Of a stretch of 10,955 bases of DNA, positions 5,879 to 10,955 are shown piece by piece. The first letter of the stretch is position 1. Every line of letters starts with the position of its first letter. Both the position numbers and the translations under genes were made by a program. The DNA comes from an uncultured Collinsella sp. (lineage in GTDB: Bacteria > Actinomycetota > Coriobacteriia > Coriobacteriales > Coriobacteriaceae): NCBI GenBank assembly GCA_902495155.1, contig CABUWD010000071.1, positions 1 through 10,955 of the forward strand, read 5' to 3'. Below the pieces are notes generated by a model. It was not told where the DNA came from and ran no database searches. It saw only the letters and a list, made by a program, of their open reading frames with translations.

Positions 5879-6801
5879 AGCTCCACCCGCATAATGCGCC
5901 TGATAACCACCAGGGCAACGGCGTTGAGGGCAAGACCCAGCACCACAGCGCCCGCGCCGGCAGGCGTCGCAAGACCGCGACGAAAATCTGCCGAAAGCAG
6001 CGCCAACACCGCGCACATGCCCGCCGGCATCGCCGCGACCATATGCGCAGACATGCGGGCCTGCGACGTCTTAACATCTAGGCGGCGCTTGAGCTCAATG
6101 CGCTCCCCCACCATGCTCGACGCCTCGGACAGTAAGTCGGCAAGCGGAGCGCCGGTGCGCTGTGACACCTTAAGCGCCAAGGTCACAAGCGAAAGACCGG
6201 GGGCGTCGATACGCACGAGCAAGTCATCGAGCGCGTCGGTCGCCGAGATGCCGCAATCGATCGCCGCCGCCACCCGCAAAAACTCGGTATGCACCGGTTC
6301 TTGCGCATGAGCGCCCACAAAGCGCATGCCCTGGGCCAGCGAATGTCCCGAGGCAAGCGACATGGAAAGTGCGGTAAACGCCTCGGGCATGGCCTCTTCT
6401 GCATCGTGTTGCTCGCGCCGGCTCTCAAAGCCATCCCGAGCGGCGCCAACGGCAAACGGAGCAACAAGTCCCAAGGCAAATCCGAGGGGCGATAACGACA
6501 CCATCGTTAGCAAAACGCAGCAGACACCGCTCGATAGCAGCAGAAACGCCAAACGCCCCGAAGCATCCTCGATCGCGAGGCCAAGGCGACGCGCCGGAGC
6601 CAGCGATGCCCACGAACGGGCGATCTTTTTCAGCAGATCGTTTTCCACCAGCTCACGCGGCAGTTTCTCTGCCACCGTCTCGAGCGCCTGACGCGCCAGC
6701 TCCGCCGGCGGCACCTGCGGCACACGAGGTTCCGCCCCGCACGCCGTCGCAACAGAAAACCCTGTCAAACCCCCTACGACGAGGGGCACAGCGACCTCCA
6801 T
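5875..6801 (-). CDS. tadB: TadB, type II secretion F domain platform protein
   Basis: The product is 308 residues. There is a short hydrophobic N-terminus, two membrane segments at about 84-120, and a GspF domain with EAMPEAFTALSMSLASGHSLAQGM (136-159) and LSLVTLALKVSQRTGAPLADLLSEAS (203-228). A C-terminal membrane hairpin follows (about 252-270 and 282-300). It forms the membrane platform for pilus assembly with TadC. The ATG is preceded by GGAGG seven bases away (TGGACGA spacer). It overlaps cpaF by 28 bases and tadC by four, so translation of the three is likely coupled. Confidence 0.92.
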   Translation of the reverse strand: MEVAVPLVVGGLTGFSVATACGAEPRVPQVPPAELARQALETVAEKLPRELVENDLLKKIARSWASLAPARRLGLAIEDASGRLAFLLLSSGVCCVLLTMVSLSPLGFALGLVAPFAVGAARDGFESRREQHDAEEAMPEAFTALSMSLASGHSLAQGMRFVGAHAQEPVHTEFLRVAAAIDCGISATDALDDLLVRIDAPGLSLVTLALKVSQRTGAPLADLLSEASSMVGERIELKRRLDVKTSQARMSAHMVAAMPAGMCAVLALLSADFRRGLATPAGAGAVVLGLALNAVALVVIRRIMRVEL

Positions 6802-8102
6802 TCGTCCACCTCCTCTTGCGTGAGCGTCCCCGACCGCAGGCCTTCTGCGATAAACGGCGGCTCGCGGTCAAGCGTCCAGGTGCGATCGGCGGCATCGAAA
6901 GTCACATAGCGCTCGAGCTCTACGCCGCCCGACACGGCGCGACGCACCCCCGAATACGAGGAGACGAAGCGCCTGCCATCGGCGTGGCGCTCGGACATCA
7001 CGATGCCGTCGAGCGCCATGGCAATCTGCTCCTCGATAAGCTCGCTCGGCAGATCGATGCCATAACGCGCAAGCAAGGTCAGACGCACCACGGTCTCCTG
7101 TTCTGAACCCGCATGAAGTGTGGTGAGCGACCCGTCATGGCCCGTGTTCATGGCCTGCAACATGTCGCAGCACTCGGCACCGCGCACCTCGCCCACCACG
7201 ATGCGGTCGGGGCGCATGCGCAGGGCATTGGTCACCAGGTCGCGGATCGTCACCGCGCCCTCGCCCTCAATTGAAGCCTCGCGCGCCTCTAGGCGCACCA
7301 CGTGCGGATGATGCGCAAACTTGAGCTCGGCAGAGTCCTCGATCGTCACGATGCGCTCGCCGGTGGAAATCTCGCATGACAACGCGTTGAGCAGGGTGGT
7401 CTTACCAGATCCCGTGCCTCCCGCAACCGCCAGGTCCTGTCGCAGCGACACCGCGCACGACAGCAGCTGCGCATACCAAAGCGGCAGCGACCCCAGCCCC
7501 ACAAGCTCGTCCAGCGAGCAGATGCGGTCCGAGAACTTTCGGATGGTGAGAATCGGTCCGTCAATCGCCACAGGCGGAATCACCGCGTTGACGCGATAGC
7601 CCGTTTTGAGGCGGGCGTTGACGATGGGACTGCGCTCGTCGATACGGCGGCCAAGTGGCGAGATGATGCGGTCGATAAGCACACGGATCTGCTCATCATC
7701 CTCAAACGCATGCTCGATGGGGTACAAGACGCCGCCGCGTTCAAAGAAAGCCGAGCGGCAGCCGTTGATCATGATTTCGGTAACGGTGTCGTCCTCGATG
7801 AGCGGCTGCAACGGCCCCAAGCCCACCACGTCATCCAAAATCTCGTCGATGATGGCCTCGCGCTCGGGCGTCGCGAGATCGGTCGGCTCCTCAACATTGA
7901 GCGCCGCCTCCACCGCGGGACGCAATTCCGAGCGGGCAAGTACCGGGTCGACATAGGCGCTGATACGCGCCACTTCGTCGTAACCCATGCGGTCCATCAC
8001 GGCGCGCTTAGTGCGTCGTTTCACCGCGCGGCGACGCCCCGCATCTGCCGGCGCTGCCGCCGCTGCAGCGCCGGCAGCCTTAATCCTCGTTTGCAGGCTC
8101 AT
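6774..8102 (-). CDS. cpaF: CpaF/TadA secretion ATPase
   Basis: The product is 442 residues, the usual length for CpaF ATPases. The N-terminal domain runs to about residue 200 (DDVVGLGPLQPLIEDD, 90-105; EIMINGC, 109-115). The catalytic domain has Walker A GGTGSGKTT (228-236), the Asp box TIEDSAEL (253-260), Walker B-type RPDRIVVGEVRGAE (297-310) and the His box GHDGSLTTLHA (321-331), all intact. It hydrolyses ATP as a hexameric ring to drive Flp assembly at the inner membrane. The N-terminus is Ala-rich (residues 9-20) and coincides with a 12-bp DNA hairpin. The ATG overlaps the cpaE stop by four bases, and the 3' end overlaps tadB by 28. Confidence 0.96.
   Translation of the reverse strand: MSLQTRIKAAGAAAAAAPADAGRRRAVKRRTKRAVMDRMGYDEVARISAYVDPVLARSELRPAVEAALNVEEPTDLATPEREAIIDEILDDVVGLGPLQPLIEDDTVTEIMINGCRSAFFERGGVLYPIEHAFEDDEQIRVLIDRIISPLGRRIDERSPIVNARLKTGYRVNAVIPPVAIDGPILTIRKFSDRICSLDELVGLGSLPLWYAQLLSCAVSLRQDLAVAGGTGSGKTTLLNALSCEISTGERIVTIEDSAELKFAHHPHVVRLEAREASIEGEGAVTIRDLVTNALRMRPDRIVVGEVRGAECCDMLQAMNTGHDGSLTTLHAGSEQETVVRLTLLARYGIDLPSELIEEQIAMALDGIVMSERHADGRRFVSSYSGVRRAVSGGVELERYVTFDAADRTWTLDREPPFIAEGLRSGTLTQEEVDEWRSLCPSS
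8045..8077. repeat. Perfect 12-bp inverted repeat in the cpaF 5' coding region
   Basis: CTGCCGGCGCTG (8045-8056) and CAGCGCCGGCAG (8066-8077) are exact reverse complements around a 9-base loop. In the mRNA this very GC-rich hairpin lies about 25-57 bases after the cpaF start codon and encodes part of the Ala-rich N-terminus (residues 9-19). It has no T-run. Confidence 0.75.
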
Positions 8103-9751
8103 CGCTGATCACCCTCGCGCGACCAGGGAAGGCGGATACGCGGGCGTTCGGTACGCGTCGCACGGTCGGCGACCATATCGCTCCAAGGGCCGACGGCGCA
8201 TCCCAGTTCCACGAGCATCTCGCGCGTGGCCTCGCGCACGCTGGTCGCGAAAGCGCTCGTCTGACCCACTGCCTCGTCAGCGCGCCCAAACGCCATGAGC
8301 GCGGCGAGATCCTGCCCGCCATCGGCGATACGAATCTTGGAGCTCAACGCACAGGCAATCTCAAAGCGCATGGCGACGTCCTCGTCTGCCCCGCGCGCAC
8401 CGAACCGGTTGAACACGGCGCTCATGCGCGTGCGCGGCACACCTACTCGACTTGCCAGTTCAATGACGCGCGACGCCGATGTCGCGGACGACACCGCAGC
8501 ATCGCCAACGACCAGGCAACGGTCGCTCGCCGCCACCGCAGCCGCCACGGCGTCGCCCCAAAAGACCGAGGTATCGATAAAGACCACGTCGGATTCGCGA
8601 CGCAGAACATCTAGCAGTAGCTCCACCGGACGTGCCATGAGCTCGGCTTGCTCGGGCGCCGCGACGGGACCCCAGAGCGTAACGCCCGGCGCCACGCGCA
8701 TCGATGCGGCTACGATATCCGGCTCGGTGAGCGCGCCCGCCGCCGACGGCTCGATAAGTGCCGCCATATCGCGCGGAGCATCGACGCCTAACAAGTCGTA
8801 AAGGTTTCCAAACATCAGGTCCAGGTCGAGCACGGCGGCACGCAAGCCCAACAGCGACGATGTGTGTGCCATGGTGGCAACGATCGTCGACTTGCCGCAA
8901 CCGCCCGAACCCGAAATGGCGCAGATGACCGGAGCTCGACGCTGCGGAGCGGCAGCGTCTGCCGGCGGCATCGGAGGCGGCGGAGCGAGCGTCGGTGACA
9001 GCGTCCCCGTCTCCTCCGCCGCAACCACACGCTGTGTCCAAGCCGGCATGGCAGCTTGTTCGGTCTGCGAGGCAGGCTCGTTCTGTGCAATCTGCTCATG
9101 CTGCATCAGCGACAACTCGCCGCACCCGGCAAAGCCCTCAACTTCGTCGAGTTCATCCACCAGATTCACGCCGTGCACGTATCCCATATCTACAGCCGGG
9201 GAATCGCTAGCATGCTGCGCCGGCCCTCCAGCGCCATCGTATGCAAGGGGGTTCCGGGGGCGCCGACCATGCTCGGCTTCCGCTTTTCCATAATCATCAA
9301 CACGCGGGCCTCTTGTAGCGCGAGGCGCCCCGGGTTCCCTATCAACAAAAGCATCGGGCTCAATCGTCATGCGCCGATCGGAATCAACCGCTCCCTCGCC
9401 CGCGCGCCCGTTGCCGCATATACTGTGCGCAGCGATGACCTCGGTCGCCCCTGCGCGAAACAGCCCCTCGATATCCGACGGATCGAGTGCTTCTATCAAC
9501 ACGACCACGCGACTCACGCGGCCTTCGGCCGTCAGGCGCGCAACAGTCTTGCGCACGTCTTCGGTATCGAACAGAGACGCCGCGATGATGGCAGCTCCGC
9601 GGCGCGACGGAAACGCCCGCGCCATGGAAACCAGCCCGTCCAGGTCACCCACGCGAAGCACCTGTGCACCCGCATCACGGCCCTCGACTTCCCGCTGCAA
9701 CAGCCCGTAATCGCCGCACGCGCAGCACGCAAGCCAGATCGCCTTCATCAC
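8099..9751 (-). CDS. cpaE: CpaE/TadZ-like pilus localisation ATPase
   Basis: The product is 550 residues. Residues 1-110 form a receiver-like domain (VVVLIEALDPSDIEGLFRAGATEVI, 82-106) as in CpaE/TadZ. A poorly ordered linker, rich in Ala/Glu/Pro, spans about 115-270. A MinD/ParA-type ATPase domain follows: SGSGGCGKST (280-289), AAVLDLDLMFGNLYDLLG (305-322) and VVFIDTS (389-395). In MinD/ParA a signature Lys stands five residues before the Walker Lys; here that position is Ser282, so ATP-dependent dimerisation may differ. CpaE/TadZ usually positions the pilus machine in the cell. The first codon is GTG (9749-9751), overlapping the cpaB stop by four bases with GGAGG six bases upstream; the ATG at 9746-9748 is equally possible. 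The linker is longer than I would expect. Confidence 0.88.
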   Translation of the reverse strand: MMKAIWLACCACGDYGLLQREVEGRDAGAQVLRVGDLDGLVSMARAFPSRRGAAIIAASLFDTEDVRKTVARLTAEGRVSRVVVLIEALDPSDIEGLFRAGATEVIAAHSICGNGRAGEGAVDSDRRMTIEPDAFVDREPGAPRATRGPRVDDYGKAEAEHGRRPRNPLAYDGAGGPAQHASDSPAVDMGYVHGVNLVDELDEVEGFAGCGELSLMQHEQIAQNEPASQTEQAAMPAWTQRVVAAEETGTLSPTLAPPPPMPPADAAAPQRRAPVICAISGSGGCGKSTIVATMAHTSSLLGLRAAVLDLDLMFGNLYDLLGVDAPRDMAALIEPSAAGALTEPDIVAASMRVAPGVTLWGPVAAPEQAELMARPVELLLDVLRRESDVVFIDTSVFWGDAVAAAVAASDRCLVVGDAAVSSATSASRVIELASRVGVPRTRMSAVFNRFGARGADEDVAMRFEIACALSSKIRIADGGQDLAALMAFGRADEAVGQTSAFATSVREATREMLVELGCAVGPWSDMVADRATRTERPRIRLPWSREGDQR

Positions 9752-10407
9752 TCGTCGCCTCCGCTCTTTTTGCCGCGCGCCGTGGCGGGAATCGTCAAGC
9801 TGACCGTTCCCTTGCCCGAGGCTCCCAGCAGTTCCTTGACGTCTTCGGGGTCAGCCGCCAGCGTCACCCATTCGATCTTGCCCTCGCGCGTGGCACCGGA
9901 ATCCTCACTGGTATCGATCACGTACGCGCCGCACAGCCGATCGGTTACGCCGTCTTTTTGCACATATACATCCACGTAGCTGCCCACGCCCGTAGCACCG
10001 CCGACCGAGTGCTCGGCATCGACCGCCACCGAAACGGCGACCTTGCCCTTAGGCACCTCGAGCTTGTGGCTCTCGGCCTTGGTGTAGACATTGCAGATCA
10101 CGGCGTTTTTGGGAATACGCGAAGTCGTCACGTCGCCGCGCACCTGGCGCAGCTCGGTCGCCGCGTCACGCGGCAACAGGCTCGTCAGCCATTCCTGGGT
10201 TATGACATTGGTCTCATCGAGGGTCTCGCCCGCATCGATATCGCGCGCCGCGACGCATACCTCGACGCGATCGCCACCGTACTTGGCCAAGGTCTCAGCC
10301 TGGACCTGTTCGGCTTGCGAGCGGATCGACGAGCCGTAAACCATGCAGAGCAGAGCAGCGAGCACGCCCGCGACCAGACTGATGGCGATGCGCTTGCTCT
10401 TGTTCAC
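9748..10407 (-). CDS. cpaB: CpaB/RcpC-like Flp pilus assembly protein
   Basis: The product is 219 residues. There is one N-terminal membrane segment (about 7-24, AISLVAGVLAALLCMVYG), then an SAF domain (about 47-108: VCVAARDIDAGETLDETNVI and SRIPKNAVICNVY), then an RcpC-type region (about 120-208: VPKGKVAVSVAVDAEHSVGG, GSYVDVYV). This domain order defines CpaB; the protein lies outside the membrane and helps organise the pilus channel. I chose GTG (10405-10407) because AGAGGAG lies five bases upstream. The ATG 15 bases earlier (10420-10422) has no ribosome binding site and would add MRGAA. It is the first gene of the operon, and its TGA overlaps the cpaE start. Confidence 0.9.
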   Translation of the reverse strand: MNKSKRIAISLVAGVLAALLCMVYGSSIRSQAEQVQAETLAKYGGDRVEVCVAARDIDAGETLDETNVITQEWLTSLLPRDAATELRQVRGDVTTSRIPKNAVICNVYTKAESHKLEVPKGKVAVSVAVDAEHSVGGATGVGSYVDVYVQKDGVTDRLCGAYVIDTSEDSGATREGKIEWVTLAADPEDVKELLGASGKGTVSLTIPATARGKKSGGDE

Positions 10408-10412
10408 GGCCG

Positions 10413-10419
10413 CTCCTCT
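10413..10419 (-). promoter_or_regulatory. Ribosome binding site that sets the cpaB start
   Basis: AGAGGAG on the minus strand, five bases (CGGCC) before the GTG at 10405-10407. It falls inside the longer ATG-initiated frame, so it favours GTG. Confidence 0.65.
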
Positions 10420-10481
10420 CATGGCAGTGCCGGGCGAATGCCCGTACCACCATTGTCTGGGCGGTCAGAGCGCAAAGCGGC

Positions 10482-10510
10482 GCAATCGCGATCTTAGTTT
10501 TCGATGTCAA
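10482..10510 (-). promoter_or_regulatory. Candidate promoter of the Tad operon
   Basis: A perfect -35 box TTGACA (10505-10510) is followed after 17 bases by GATTGC (10482-10487), a poor -10 match. The 5' leader to the cpaB GTG would be about 70 bases and contains a small GGGC-type hairpin (10431-10444). The weak -10, together with repeated TGAC motifs just upstream, suggests an activated or regulated promoter. The alternative is that the real start lies elsewhere in 10423-10600. Confidence 0.4.
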
Positions 10511-10517
10511 ACCAATC

Positions 10518-10569
10518 GCTGACCAAAAACTGACCAGCCCGTCAAGCTCGTGGCAAGGTTTTGGTCAGC
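10518..10569. repeat. Inverted and direct CTGACCA repeats upstream of the Tad operon
   Basis: GCTGACCAAAA (10518-10528) is an exact reverse complement of TTTTGGTCAGC (10559-10569). A further direct CTGACCA lies at 10530-10536, 11 bases (one helical turn) from the copy at 10519-10525. GTCAA also recurs at 10506, 10541 and 10572. The block lies just upstream of the predicted -35 box, where activators or repressors bind. No T-run follows the inverted repeat, so it is not a terminator. The stretch from 10408 to 10659 holds no gene. Confidence 0.65.
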
Positions 10570-10607
10570 ACGTCAACAAACTGCATGTTTCGAGGCTTTT
10601 CCGCAGG

Positions 10608-10642
10608 AAAAAAGCCGTCTCCCGAACAGTTGGGAGACGGCT
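10608..10642 (-). terminator. Intrinsic terminator of rsgA
   Basis: On the minus strand a perfect 11-bp stem AGCCGTCTCCC / GGGAGACGGCT (10632-10642 and 10613-10623) with an 8-base loop is followed by TTTTTT (the complement of 10608-10613). It lies about 18 bases after the rsgA stop and separates rsgA from the Tad operon. Confidence 0.93.
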
Positions 10643-10659
10643 GTCATAGGAAAAATCAA

Positions 10660-10955
10660 TTACAGATGAACATCGGGATCGAGCATTTGAGCGCTCACGC
10701 GCATGGATGACGCCAAGTTTTGGAACGTTTCCAGACGCAGACTGTCGATCTGCCCGGCGTCCACGGCCTCGCGAACGGCGCAACCCGGCTCATGGGTATG
10801 TGTGCAATCGCCAAACCGGCACGCGTGCGATGCCTCGACAATCTCGGGGAAGGCGCGCGCCAGACCCCGCACGTGACCCACGAGCGGTAGGCTGCGCAGG
10901 CCCGGGGCGTCGGCGATCACGCCGGCGTCGCCCGGCAGTGCCACCATCACGCGCG
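10660..10955 (-). CDS. rsgA: RsgA, ribosome small subunit GTPase (C-terminal part; runs off the window)
   Basis: Only the last 98 or so codons are present; the frame is open to the window edge. It contains the G3-type ADAPGLRSLPL and then the RsgA zinc-binding signature: C-RFGD-C-T-H-THEPG-C (C-x4-C-x-H-x5-C), followed by AVREAVDAGQIDSLRLETFQNL, as in RsgA/YjeQ. The protein is a circularly permuted GTPase that aids late 30S ribosome maturation. The stop is TAA at 10660-10662. The G3 motif reads DAPG where RsgA usually has DTPG, a small substitution. It is transcribed in the same direction as the Tad operon but ends at a strong terminator. Confidence 0.93.
   Translation of the reverse strand, partial: RVMVALPGDAGVIADAPGLRSLPLVGHVRGLARAFPEIVEASHACRFGDCTHTHEPGCAVREAVDAGQIDSLRLETFQNLASSMRVSAQMLDPDVHL

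Noticed and set aside
9056..10497. Long plus-strand open frames opposite cpaE and cpaB (9056-9979, 9664-10497)
   Set aside because: They are antisense to well-supported genes, have low-complexity Arg/Ala/Ser composition and no recognisable motif or ribosome binding site; expected by-products of high GC.
10518..10569. The CTGACCA inverted repeat as a terminator or CRISPR remnant
   Set aside because: The 30-base loop, lack of a T-run and only a few unequal short repeats argue against both; a regulatory site fits better.

Overview
This window looks like the chromosome of a high-GC, Gram-positive actinobacterium. The gene content and protein style fit a gut Coriobacteriia member, probably close to Collinsella. 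That is inference from recognisable families; no taxonomic marker was searched. All supported genes lie on the minus strand, so transcription runs from high to low coordinates. Layout in that direction: the 3' end of rsgA (10660-10955) with a clear intrinsic terminator (10608-10642); a non-coding promoter region (10408-10607); a compact Tad/Flp type IVc pilus operon (about 817-10407); a ribbon-helix-helix toxin-antitoxin pair (207-757); and tRNA-Phe (11-83) with its own strong promoter. 

The Tad operon encodes, in order: CpaB (RcpC-like, SAF domain), CpaE/TadZ (localisation ATPase), CpaF/TadA (secretion ATPase), TadB and TadC (inner-membrane platform), the Flp major pilin, an unrecognised single-pass membrane protein, a 72-residue pilin-like protein, TadE, a large TadG-like protein with cysteine motifs, a further pilin-like gene broken by one stop codon, and a DUF192 protein. 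Most junctions overlap by 1-4 bases, so the genes are probably translationally coupled. There is no outer-membrane secretin, as expected for a single-membrane cell. No prepilin peptidase is visible here, so it must be encoded elsewhere. 

The most striking observation is in the last pilin-like gene. Its start overlaps the TadG stop (TAATG), and it encodes a basic leader with the same AQ-x-T-V motif as the other pilins. It then has TAG exactly where the invariant Glu (+5 of the pilin motif) should be, followed at once by ATG and an otherwise intact frame. This is either a recent nonsense mutation, a readthrough or reinitiation arrangement, or a sequence error. Other points of interest: the TadE frame has no conventional start near the preceding stop; a cluster of TGAC-type repeats lies upstream of cpaB; a 15-bp palindrome overlaps the predicted toxin-antitoxin promoter; and the TadG-like protein has a lower-GC, cysteine-rich centre. 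The plus strand shows no convincing gene; its long open frames are antisense shadows of high-GC genes.
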